Source: Margaritifera margaritifera
Taxonomy: Eukaryota > Mollusca > Bivalvia > Unionida > Margaritiferidae
DNA: 64,000 nucleotides
Direction: 5' to 3'
Assembly: GCA_029931535.1 (NCBI GenBank)
Contig: JAQPZY010001256.1
Location: 681,001-745,000, forward strand
A program made the translations under genes and the position numbers. This document shows, piece after piece, positions 48,061 to 58,639 of the stretch (its first letter is position 1; every line of letters starts with the position of its first letter). The notes beneath the pieces were generated by a model. The model worked only from the letters and a program-made list of their open reading frames with translations. It did not search any database and was not told the origin of the DNA.

Positions 48061-50984
48061 ATTACCTTAGGGGCACGAAAATCCTTTGTACTGAAAAGGA
48101 TATTCAACTCTGATTAAAGGTTTGTTCTTTTTGTTCTGTTTGGCTTATCTTCGATCTCTCTTTGTACATCATATGAGATGAGATTATTTTCAATGAAGAA
48201 AGTTTCATTTTTTTAATTTGCTTTTTCTTACTGTAAGCACAGCCACAAAACATGTAAGTGTTTTTTCTTAAATCTTTGATCACAGAGTTGTACTTTTGTA
48301 CTGTCACCCATACCGATATTTTAAAATGTCATCCACTAAAAGCTAGTTTGGTTCGGTCAGTTGCTTTCCTTCTTGGATCATCGAGAATGCCATAGTCATC
48401 AATCACAAATAAAGTATTTGTGAATTGGAACACATAAACCACTAACTCTAATCACTTATCTAGTTTATCTTAGGATCTATCACACTCATATTTTCATCAT
48501 TGGGCAAGCACCTTCTATTGCAAATCTCGTTGAACAGATAATACCGATGTAATCGAACACGTGCTTGTATTCCATTTTACATTAGATCAAACGGAAAACT
48601 ATTTTTCCACAATTAGTCATTCCCACAATATATCATGTTATGAGGTACCTTCAGATACATTAGATAAACGGTACGCTTTTTATTGTGCAAAAATGTACCA
48701 CATAAACGCTGACAATGTGCCCGGCACAAATTTTTGCACACGAACACTCTTTGTCAACAGCACGATTCATGCCTGAGACATAATTGGACTGATTGTTTTA
48801 AATGTTTTCCTAAGCATCAGACACGAAATAAATCTACATTTTGTGAGCATCTACATTTTCTTTCCTTTTGATCTGTTGGTGGATACCTTGTTGTACACTT
48901 TCCAATGTCTAGGCGATACCATGCAATTTATTATCATGCGTACTTCTCAAATCAAGCCAGATACAATGATTGTCAGTGTATAAATTGTTACTGAATTCAT
49001 TATGCTTTTGTTGTTAATAAAAAATAAATACTCTTTGGCTGCTGTAAACAGTTGTCTCAGTTGAAAGCCTCCGTAATAATACATATTTGACAGACCTTCT
49101 ACAGTCACTGGGATTTTTTATATCGCTGAGTTAAAAACATTTCTAGATCACTTTCTCCACATTTGTTTTTACACAAAAGTAAAATATCCTAAAAGCTCAG
49201 TATAGGGGTATTAAATACGAGATTTTGTTAAAGTTGTATTGGCTGCTATGTCGATAATTCTCTTTCCTGCAATGTATTATTACAATAAAACATTTCCATT
49301 TCTGTTTATGTCATTAGCCGATTGAGCAATTGATTCCGAAGTAAATCTATCAAACTCCAGGTAAATATTTTCCAGTTCATGGTATTGATTTCCTCCCTCT
49401 GTCACTTATGAAGCTTTTTCAAGTTGTCACAGGATATATCAAGTGAGTTTTGGATCAGTGATACAAAGGCAAGTTATCAAAATAGCAGATTTTTTTTACG
49501 ACGTATATATTTAATCAATGTAGAAATGAATATGGACATACTCTACCATGCGCAATTCAGACTGGATCTAGGTAGACAATCCAGTTTTGATTTTGGTACA
49601 CAATTTAGATTAATGAAATATTTTCTATATCCGGCATACATATGTACTAGATACTGCTACTTGAATGATACACTGAATTCTAAATGAAGTACTGAGAAGT
49701 TTTCTATGTGTGTTTTCTTGATTTATCTGCTCTTGTAAATGAATGGCTACACGTTGTCTATTCAACAATACACATTATATTGGGAATATAACAAACGTGA
49801 ATTATAATATTATTATGTTGGCATAGTAGATATGAAACTGTTCTGTTCATTTTGACAGATTTGAAACTGTTATTTTCCGTTAATGGATATGAAACTGTAA
49901 GACTGTGCTGGCCACATGAAATTATGAAGCTATGCTATTCACATAAGATATATGAATTTTATGAAATTGTACTGTTCACAAAACATATTTCAATTTATGA
50001 AATTGTACTGTTTAAATAGCAAATATGAATTTATGAAAATACACCGTTCCATAACGGACATGAAGCTATGATATCACGTCGTTCATATAACAAACATGAT
50101 GTCGCCCTATTGTACGGTAATGGGGCGTAACATAAGGGACGACCCTGTACAAGGTATTTCTTTCAGCCTGCCGAATAACCCACTAGAACCTCACTTTCGC
50201 GCAGTCAAAGACCATAGCATGATACTCTGACCCCTGAGACACTGAACCAGGTCACACATGACTTTATATAGTCAACTTCACTGATTTCACTGACAATATT
50301 ACTGGGCCAAGCCCGGGAAACCAGCTCGAGGAAGAGCATAAAGACACAGAGGAAAATTGTCTGTTAATATATGAAAGTCAAGTGGTATTGAAATATTTTT
50401 ACCATACACTGCAAACAGTATAACTTCAGTACCGCTATACTCTCCATTACCTTCCTCTGATCTTAATTTTCTCAGTTTTTCACTCATGATGCCTCGTTCA
50501 ATCCTATTTGTTCTAGCAGAATCAGATAACTACAAATCTGTGTATAGTTTTTTTTTAATGACATATTGCTCTGTTGATTGTATTGTGAGTAACTTTTATT
50601 CAACAAAAACGTGATGAAGCATAGTGAAATCCATAAATGTTAACGAATATCTGGGGTGTAGTTTCAGACTTAAAACTGCTCCGTGGAATGTTTGCATCTC
50701 TTTAACATTTGAAACTATATCAGCAAAATTTACAGTTAAGTCAATGCCATCAGAATACTCCAAAGTTAGAATAATGTAAAACTTCTTAAAGCAATATACA
50801 TCCCTCCATTATTTTTGTTTCAACAAACTCTTTTTTGTATTTATTGATTTATTGTTTTAATTCATCCATTCCAATGCAAGACTCTGTATGCCCCCTACCG
50901 TGTTTAATTCAGTATTAAATTCATTTGTTTAGATTTATTTCGATTTTAACTATTAATTGAACCACTTAATGAGAGAGTCTTTTT
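48061..50984. other. Part of the virus-like region with no assigned gene
   Basis: A + strand frame at 48561-48776 (EVPSDTLDKRYAFYCAKMYH) and one at 49424-49687 may be remnants of cargo genes, but no family is recognised. 49820-50100 is a degenerate repeat of ATATGAAACTGT / ATGAAATTGTACTGTTCA boxes. Confidence 0.35.
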
Positions 50985-51760
50985 TTAAAAATCTAGTTCA
51001 GTTTTAACTGCATCTGTTTTTGTTTTAAGTTTGTGTTTCAAATCAGCTAAATCTTTCGTTGCGAGTCTTATATTCTTATATATTTCCTCAAAACTGCCCT
51101 GTAACACATAGACATTATTAACCACTAATCGATCAACATATTTTGTTTCTGTGCTAAATTGTTCAACCCCAGCATTTAACTTGTGGAATTTAGAGAATGT
51201 AGGCTCTTTTATCGTTTTGATCTTCTCACCCAAATCTGCAAGTTGCCATAGATAAATCGTAAGTTTTTATTACTTTTATCGTGTTTTTATACACGTTCAT
51301 TTTGTTTTTGACGTCCTCTATCTTTTTTTGATTATCTCTATTCAGTCATTCTTTTACTAGTGTTTGCAGTGGTCTAGTTGTTCAAGTCAGTAATTTTTGT
51401 ACTAAAATCATTCATTAACTTTTAAACCTCCTGTTTGTTTTTGGTGATTTCACCATTCAAATATTTCTGTAACTGTTCCGGTTGAGATTGTAAGTTTCAT
51501 AGTCTTCTACAGGCTCTTTATCTTATCCTTGTCAGCCACAGTAGCATCTATCTTACTCTTTATCCTCCGCTCGATTGGTTCTAAATGTCGCAATATCTCT
51601 GGAGGATAATATTGTTGAATATTAGACATTGATCCTTGAACATGTACACTTTCTCTTACGGCCTGGAGTGTTTGGACGGCAATAGATTGGTTTCTGAATT
51701 TCTGTGTGAACAATTCACGTGCATTTAAAATCGTTTTCTTGTCTCAATATGTTTCTGTAG
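50985..51760 (-). pseudogene. Broken coiled-coil protein gene of the virus-like region
   Basis: Two - strand frames, 51507-51713 (ending MSNIQQYYPPEILRHLEPIE and RRIKSKIDATVADKDKIKSL) and 50985-51233 (KHKLKTKTDAVKTELDF at its end), are probably one Lys/Glu/Leu-rich coiled-coil protein split by stops between 51234 and 51506. The orientation converges on integrase copy A. Proteins of this coiled-coil type accompany some large virus-like elements, but no named family can be assigned. Confidence 0.5.
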
Positions 51761-52189
51761 TTCTGAGGTTGTGTTAGCTCTTTTATTATCATTCTGTTAA
51801 ATACCTATTAATGTATCGTGTATCGTCAACTTACTCTCTCCAACATTTAGTATGTTTCAAATTACTACCCTCCAAAGTCTTACCTGTCGGAGTTACAAAT
51901 TGTCTTTGCACAACTTAACTAGTAACTGCATCAGTTAATTTAATAGTATCGCGTAAATTTGGGAAATGATAATTTATTTTAGGCTTAAATCACTGTTAAT
52001 CTAATGACGTATTTGCCATACTATGGTTCCATGGCATTTACTTTACACGAGAAACATATGTTACAGGGATACCGTTCATATCTCTAACTTTTATATCATC
52101 ATCTTTTATGCTGATATTCCATTTGTTAATGGTACAACTTTGTTATTACTTCTAATGACCATTAACATTGTATGAATCAAAGTCGCCGT

Positions 52190-52590
52190 GAAAAAAAAAA
52201 CGTGTTTAAAAAATGGTGTCTCTATCAAATACGAATGATAGCCATTTGAGGAATTTTTTTTATCTTATCGAGGAGAGGCCTTACATTTATAGTTTCAAAA
52301 CCCACACAAACTCTATCAGATTCAATATATTCCAATACAATTCCTTGGCTAGTGAATCCTAGCTATTTATCCCAGTAATTGGTGATGTACACCGAATAAT
52401 TCTGTTCAATGTTATTTTTTAATTTCTGAGTTGTTTCAAACATTCAGCAACAATACTTTCTTCACTGTCATAAACTGCATTTATTACTTCTTTTTTTTTT
52501 TCTTCTTTTTTTATGTGTTGCAGTTTTCATGTTGTAAAAATCGTCAGGTATAAAGCAGGTTTTGCTTCATTCCTGTTTTTTGTGTAGTAA
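52190..52590. other. AT-rich stretch, possible cargo remnant
   Basis: The - strand just upstream (52020-52200) reads IKDDDIKVRDMNGIPVTYVS in one frame, suggesting a further broken gene. The remainder is low-complexity, including a T-run near 52490-52510. Confidence 0.35.
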
Positions 52591-52594
52591 ATTA

Positions 52595-52672
52595 TGTTGT
52601 TTTCCACAACATCGGAAATATTGTTTTCCACAACATCGGAAATATTGTTTTTCACAACATCGGAAATATTAT
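52595..52672. repeat. 24-bp tandem repeat, three units
   Basis: Three units of TTGTTTTCCACAACATCGGA..AATA. A 24-bp period keeps frame, so both strands give short repeat peptides. Confidence 0.9.
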
Positions 52673-53064
52673 AATACCCAACAACAAAATAGATTCTTTG
52701 CAATAACATGGATAATTTACTCTTTCTTGGATCAATTGGAATGACACAATTATTTTATTTGCCAGGGACACCTTTGATCGTAATATAACTTTCCATTTGA
52801 ATAAGAAACATTTAAACTGCCACTTGTATTAAAATATTTCTGTTTAAATAATATATTTTTCGTTGTAATTTTATCCAATATGGAGCTTTTTAAAATCGCT
52901 TATTCGCTGAATGTGAAGCGCTCCCTTAGAGCAATATGTATATCTTGTTTTGTAAGCTTCTTCCCTTCCCCTAAGCAAAAATAATTAAATTTCTTACACC
53001 TCCATCTTCAGTGAGGCTCGGCCATTTTGGTTTTCTGTATTGTTCATTTCTTGCTCATTGCATT

Positions 53065-53322
53065 TTATCTCTCTGTATCTCTTGTACTCAATGATGATTC
53101 AAATAAACTCATTGATTTTGTTGTACGTATTGCTTTGATTATCTCGTCATCAATACTGTTTAGCTTACTAATAACAGATGTTACTATTTCATCATGTATG
53201 AAAACTTTGTTGCAGATCAATCTTTCCTCGAATGCTTTTGCAACAAATGATATTTATGCTGCACCAAACCCACTTAAAGCAACAGGAGCAATTGCACGGT
53301 TAGCTATTCCTGCAGCATCTAA
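53065..53322 (-). pseudogene. Ala/Gly-rich membrane-like protein relic of the virus-like region
   Basis: In a single - strand frame with one internal stop, the sequence reads LDAAGIANRAIAPVALSGFG.., then SFVAKAFEERLICNKVFIHD and EIVTSVISKLNSIDDEIIKA. A small-residue hydrophobic segment followed by a charged helix with an HDEIVT..SKLNSI pattern recurs, from memory, in predicted proteins of large virus-like elements in cnidarians and molluscs. The function is unknown. A + strand open frame over the same bases (53027-53359) is the shadow. Confidence 0.5.
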
Positions 53323-53544
53323 TCAGTTGTTACTATTCCTATACCACCTGAAACTTTAGCCATGGTAACCTCCACTCAGTTTAAAACATTGTATGCTACT
53401 TTGTCTTTCTAATACACCTGTAGTGTTTGATCTATTTAACCAAATCATTTTTAATCTGGTTAATTTTTTGGGAAACCTGAAATTATTAATATTATTGTCT
53501 ATCGGTAGTGAAGGATATAACGGTGGAACACTTGTTGGCTTTTC

Positions 53545-53547
<3 letters not shown>

Positions 53548-53634
<87 letters not shown>

Positions 53635-53659
53635 ATTTATATATATATATATATATATA

Positions 53660-53660
<1 letters not shown>
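53548..53660. repeat. (TA)n microsatellite
   Basis: About 113 bases of TA with two TTTATA interruptions. Confidence 0.97.

Positions 53661-53725
<65 letters not shown>
53661..53725. repeat. (GT)n microsatellite
   Basis: About 65 bases of GT abutting the TA tract. The compound repeat opens long meaningless frames on both strands. Confidence 0.97.
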
Positions 53726-53726
<1 letters not shown>

Positions 53727-53814
53727 AACTATCCTTTGGGATCGAATTAGTCATTGGTTGTTTAGAATTCATAATTAAAGTACAATAATTTATCCGTAGA
53801 TAAAAGCAAAGCTA

Positions 53815-54360
53815 TTTGTTGGATAAAACGTTTATACTGCAGTAACCCATGGACTATTAGGTAGTCAGTTTTGAGCTGGCTAAAATTAAAAATCCCCTGG
53901 AATAATTAATTTCACAAGTTGTTCAATATCCGTGATTGATTGCGGAATAATTGTAAACCTTAATTGTTGTTTTTTTTTAAAGCATGATGTATGCTACAGT
54001 AAGAGCGGAGATGAATGTTGCATGGTTAATAATGTTCTTTTGTTGAGAGTTGTCAGAAAATAAAAGCTTTGCTATTTATTAGTCAAAAACATTAAAGCGT
54101 TTCAGAAATGCAAGATTGATTTTACTTTTCACTGGACAGTGTTAACAAAAGTTGTATCTGTTACAAGTCCATGTCCTATTATGTATTCGATTGTTAACTA
54201 AGTGTAAATGGATTAATTAATTTTTCAATTTGTCCAATATCTTTATTTAGTGGTGGACCAATTGACATCTTAAACAACCTCTTCAAAATCATACTGTAGG
54301 CAACTATGCAAGCAGATACAAGGGTTGCAATGTAAACTGAGTGAATAATATTGTTTGGTT
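53815..54360 (-). pseudogene. Tandemly duplicated gene relic (two copies of about 250 bp)
   Basis: The segments 53815-54055 and 54065-54360 are diverged direct duplicates, with shared landmarks AATTAATTTCACAAGTTGTT against AATTAATTTTTCAATTTGTC. Read on -, the left copy gives FTIIPQSITDIEQLVKLIIP and the right copy FKMSIGPPLNKDIGQIEKLI, followed in both by stops. The pattern of a beta-rich-looking start plus DIxQxxKLI suggests a structural-type protein relic of the virus-like region, but I cannot assign a family. Confidence 0.5.
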
Positions 54361-54421
54361 CACTAGAAATTTGTTTCCTGGTACCGATATATTATCTATA
54401 ACCTGAAAAAAAGTTACAACA

Positions 54422-54518
54422 CTTCTGGTATCGGGATGGACAACGTCTTGTCATCTGGTATTGGGATGGACAAAGTCTTGTCATCTGGTATTGGGATGGA
54501 CAAAGTCTTGTCATCTGC
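54422..54518. repeat. 30-bp tandem repeat, three units
   Basis: Three units of TCTGGTATTGGGATGGACAA..AGTCTTGTCA. Confidence 0.92.
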
Positions 54519-55246
54519 ACTGTGTAGAGGCCATTACCGTTCTTCTTTAGTGGTGATGGCGTAGTTTTAAATCATCTAATATGGCTAATTTCATAATTGA
54601 GGCGATTTTAAACAGTATTCTCTACTCTATTTTCCACGTAAGACTTTACTGCTTGGTAACCAGTCACTCCTGTAATGACAACTCTTATAATGATTTGGGT
54701 TAAATGCACAAATGCATCCAAAACAAAGCAACCGGAACACGTTTAACGACGATTAATTCCAATATTTTATGTTTCCTCCTTATTTTCTGTTCAACTTGGC
54801 AGAGGTTCCGCCGTTTGCATTTTGAAATCAATAATTTTTAAATTAATAAAACTTACACACAATGTAGATGAAAATAATATCTACTTGCATAGTTAAAAAT
54901 CCAGTGGAGTATATGATACCTTTTGATGTCATGTAATCACATCTAATACCATTTATGTCATATAATCATATTTCATTTCATTTTGTAAACTGTCTAAATT
55001 ATCGATTGAAATAAATTCGCTAATCAGTAGTGTCACAGTTTAGATATAAACGATTTCGAAATTTTAGCGGCTCCTGCATTTGCAAATATTTCGTATGTCT
55101 TCTTGATTTATTTTCATTCGTCTATTCCAGTTCTTTTAAAAGTTTTTGCATGTTGTCTCTATGTTTGTTCTATTTCGAATAGCTATGTTAAATTCCTATT
55201 TATGCCTTTCAGTTTCTGCAGACTGTAATTTTCGGTTCTTTGAAAC

Positions 55247-55576
55247 ATGCAAATTCCAAATTCTTTTTCAGCTGACTTGTGTCCATTTATTTATGGACAA
55301 AATTATGCTGTTGCACAGAAGGATGAGACAAAGTTTTCCGTTGTCCATCAGAGACATATCATCTCTTCCGGAGACGTTCTCCAATGGCGTAACGCCTCCA
55401 GTGACAAAGGACATGTCACATGCACTTGTTCTTCCAACAACCCAATCTTCGCTATCTTGATTCCCCCTCCGGAAAAAAAAATCAGAGTTGGCGGAGATGA
55501 TCTGGATAATTCCAATGAAAAGCCTTTGTATCTAGATGATGATATTGTAGTTGCACATCTTCAAACGTTTCACTAG
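55247..55576 (+). CDS. Cargo protein of the virus-like region, family not recognised
   Basis: An uninterrupted frame of 109 residues, the longest non-repetitive one in this region. It starts MQIPNSFSADLCPFIYGQNY, has a central WRNASSDKGHVTCTCSSNNP segment and a distinctive RVGGDDLDNSNEKPLYLDDD box near residues 80-100. The Cys-x-Cys pair and the alternating hydrophobics suggest a small beta-rich fold. I do not recognise a characterised domain. The true start may be upstream, since coding-like sequence may precede the ATG. It is on the + strand, followed by broken frames (55620-56000) with Lys/Glu-rich character, then the transmembrane relic. It probably belongs to the same element as integrase copy B. 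Confidence 0.5.
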   Translation: MQIPNSFSADLCPFIYGQNYAVAQKDETKFSVVHQRHIISSGDVLQWRNASSDKGHVTCTCSSNNPIFAILIPPPEKKIRVGGDDLDNSNEKPLYLDDDIVVAHLQTFH

Positions 55577-56139
55577 ATGTTATTCGCGAGTACAAGGAGC
55601 AGATAGAAATAGGATTTGACATGGACGAAGATTGATACAATTTTGGAAGAAGTAACTTAAAATTCTAAAACAGAACACTTTATTATGTAAAACCTGATTC
55701 TGATGGCAAGACAAAGACAGTTCAAATTTCGACCAAATGCAATATCAAGATGATGTTAGCGCCTAGCACTATAGCAGGCCAGAATGAAAAGGAGTTAGAG
55801 AAGACAAAGTCAAAAAATCTGTTGAGGAGATGCAACCTTATATCCGTTAAAACCTCCTGTTGTATAAGACAAAAGTATCCAAGGAAATATAAATGCAAAC
55901 AGTAGGCACAAATGAACCGTTTGATCAACAGGTAATAGAAGCTGAGACTATAATTTACAAAGCAAACAAACAGACCCTAACAAAAAGGCTGTTGAATGTA
56001 AACAAGTACAATTAGTTCCACATCTAAGACGGTTGGAGAGTTTTCAGAGAAAACATTGAAAAAGTCAGATCATCCGCTTGAGAAAAATTGTCTATAGGTG
56101 CCTATAGGTGAAAAACTGAAACAGCTGTTTAAATAAAAG
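55577..56139 (+). pseudogene. Broken Lys-rich frames of the virus-like region
   Basis: Readable pieces include VKPDSDGKTKTVQISTKCNI (about 55687-55745) and AGQNEKELEKTKSKNL, each ending in stops or shifts. They look like one charged protein decayed by point changes. No family recognised. Confidence 0.4.
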
Positions 56140-56570
56140 TATGTTATCAATGCTGCTATAGCCACTACAATAGGTATGGCAATATCAGTTGCTGCCTATA
56201 GCAACTTTTGTACACGGTTTAGTAGTGGGTGAAAGAGGAGGTGATGCTCCATAGGGAGGTAAAGATGATTCCTTCGTTGAAAAATGTAATTAGACTTAAT
56301 AAATATTGGTAATTATTTGCTTGAGTTACCTTAAAATCATCAGCAGCATTGCCTAGAATTATCGGTAGTTGGTTACTTAGGAGTGCTGGTCAGATTGTTT
56401 TTTTCTTTGCTGAACATGTAATTTTCTTTGTTTTGGCATTAGCTGGTTTGTTATTTTACTTGTTTTGGCATTCGCAGGTTTGTTATTTTACTTGTTTTGG
56501 TATGAGCGGGTTTGTTATTTTAATTTTTGATGGGAGGTGTAAACATTGCATCAAAGAAAATTGAGAAAAG
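56140..56570 (+). pseudogene. Transmembrane protein relic of the virus-like region
   Basis: Piece one (about 56145-56215) reads VINAAIATTIGMAISVAAYS, a hydrophobic segment. After shifts, piece two (56349-56564) reads MPRIIGSWLLRSAGQIVFFF, then AEHVIFFVLALAGLLFYLF. A LPxIIGS..L..AGQ..F..EH block followed by a C-terminal membrane helix recurs, from memory, in membrane proteins of large virus-like elements of marine invertebrates. The tail of piece two is expanded by a near repeat (GTTTGTTATTTTACTTGTTT, two to three units). Confidence 0.5.
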
Positions 56571-57008
56571 CTCATGTGCAAGGCACGATTAAAAATTTGT
56601 CCAATATTTCATGAAGTAATCTAGCAGCCACTGCAAACATTAGTATCAAGACAAATTATTGTCTGTTTATTTCATGGTAAATATTTATTTTTAACATTTC
56701 AAAATTGCCAAAAGTCACCTAGATATACGATTATCGAACTGCATCAGCAGATCGGAGGGTAGAAACACCCGTTCAATTATCATCATCCTTTTTTTTATTG
56801 ATATCTGTAACTCGCTTTGTCTTCTTTTTGTCCTGTACGATGGCTTGTCCTACTGTCGCAGATTGTTTATCAGTCTTGGAAATACAGTTCTTTGTTACAC
56901 CGTTATGAATAGACAAGTTTAAATGTCCTCATGAGTGTAGTTTCTAGTCTTTTACAAAGTATCTATTTTCTTCTTTTTTAGGATGTATTTGATATCAGAT
57001 TGATATTT

Positions 57009-57200
57009 TTAAATCTTTCCTCTTTTCATTTCTACAGTAATGTCATGTATCACCTTGCTAGGACATCGTGTAGATTGTTGTCGACTTATCACGTTTTCAA
57101 TGTGTACCAGTTTATTGTTTACCTGTGATGATTTTGGATGTTCATGTACTTTCGTTTTTCCCTCAGGTTTTGAAATAACAAAAATATACACATCATGCAT
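57009..57200 (-). pseudogene. Short - strand frame downstream of integrase copy B
   Basis: Sixty-three residues including KVHEHPKSSQVNNKLVHIEN and RQQSTRCPSKVIHDITVEM. It reads as coding, not random, but no family is recognised. It follows integrase copy B in the same direction and may be another element gene. Confidence 0.4.
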
Positions 57201-57424
57201 GTTTTAACTCTTTAATTTTCTACTGCATCATCTTTGAACATCTGTCGCATCTTAGAAATTAGTTATCTTTCAAAAACTGAAAGTTTTCTTGCTATTTAAT
57301 ACCACTATTTTGCTTCCTCCCTGTCTGATGGAGAGGTGTACTTTTCTTTCATCGTCTTCGGAGATGTGTGTCTTTACAACATCACGTCCTCAGAGGAGAG
57401 ATGTGTCTTTGACACCTCGTTTAT

Positions 57425-58380
57425 TTTAATGGCAAAATATATTCAGCTGGTTATCAACTGTTAAACGATTCATCATATCCTTTCTATTTCACGAGCACAT
57501 ACATTTTATCATTCATTTTTTTTTTTTTTTTTTTTTTTGGGGGTCTTCAAAATGTCAACTTTGTATATGTTATGTTGCTTGTCGTTTAGAGATAATTCTT
57601 GTTCCTTACACATGCACTCTTCTCCCTTCAAATCTTCCAGTTTGTTGATGACTGGATAACTTAAAATTACTTGCTAATTTTAAATATTTCCTATCTAAAG
57701 TTAAGAAGGTAGCCTTTTTTGAAAATTGGTTTGCAATTTTAAATTCCAACCGTTTCTCCGATTTTTAATTTATGTATTCCAAATATATCACTTTTCAAGA
57801 AACGGAGTAAATTGAGTCATGTTTTTTATCTGTTTTCTTCCTTGGTTGCTTCAACCGGAGTCATGTCTGTTGATCTGTGGTAAGTTTTATTCTACCTTTC
57901 AATACAATTTGATAAAATGTCAACACATTTTCTGGTTTCATTTTGAGTGAAAAAGGTACAAATTCTAGTCTTCAGGTTTCTGTTAAACCTTGTCACTACA
58001 AATGCTTTTTTGTATCCAAGTAAATCGAAGAGTATTCAATGTTTTCGTTTTCCAGCAAATCCTGAGCTTACCAGTTGTAAAACTCTTTTTCTTCATTAAA
58101 CTGTATCTTTTAAGGCTTTGTCTCCTTAAATATGGCCCTCTTTTGTTTTTACTTGTTCAGCCCAAGATTATTTTGAGAAAATATATATCACTGTCAAAAT
58201 GATTTTATATCGATCGTTATATATTTCAAATGCTTGTATGTCAACAATGTTAGCCTGACACTGGTCATCTGCGTGGCTTGCATAAGCTTTTTTGTAATGA
58301 TATCATTTTCTCGCTTGTTTAGATAATGTATTAAATAGATTGTTCAGTTAGCCATTCTATCATTTCAGTCTATTTTTTTT
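57425..58380 (-). pseudogene. Polinton-type integrase relic, copy B, with chromodomain-like end
   Basis: On the - strand, starting near 58268, the reading is DDQCQANIVDIQAFEIYNDR followed by VIYIFSK. It then reaches VTRFNRNLKTRICTFFTQNE and a TRKCVDIL / YHRSTDMTPVEATKEE block near 57969-57840. The next pieces, in shifted frames, carry a KLEDLKGEE..EQELSLND motif (about 57660-57590) and a YVLVK, stop, KGYDESFNS stretch (57514-57436) that looks like a chromodomain. This order (zinc-binding lead, rve core, ERFNRTLK block, small beta domain, chromodomain) is that of Polinton/Maverick integrases. Frameshifts, stops and loss of expected acidic residues show it is inactive. It retains the C-terminal part missing from copy A. 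Confidence 0.78.
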
Positions 58381-58383
58381 AAA

Positions 58384-58441
<58 letters not shown>
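58384..58441. repeat. (TTA)n microsatellite
   Basis: About 19 uninterrupted TTA units, lying just upstream of the integrase core in copy B and absent from copy A, so it expanded after the copies separated. Confidence 0.97.
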
Positions 58442-58639
58442 GTGTTGTTTTCTTTTGTACTGTTTAATTCATTTCCACTTGATTGATGTTTGTGTAAGCA
58501 AATAGAGCTTCATGATCGGAGTCAAGAGTTTTTTAAATACGGTTCTTTGTCAGTCATTGAAAACGAAATAAAAGGATCCAGAGAATACTTTATGCTAAAT
58601 TATCAAGAAGCCACTAGAACGAGCGTCTAAAATATTTAT

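Noticed and set aside
53356..53788. Long open frames on both strands over the TA/GT tract
   Set aside because: The frames are produced by the compound microsatellite (Tyr-Ile, Cys-Val or Thr-His repeats) and have no start context or conserved flanks.
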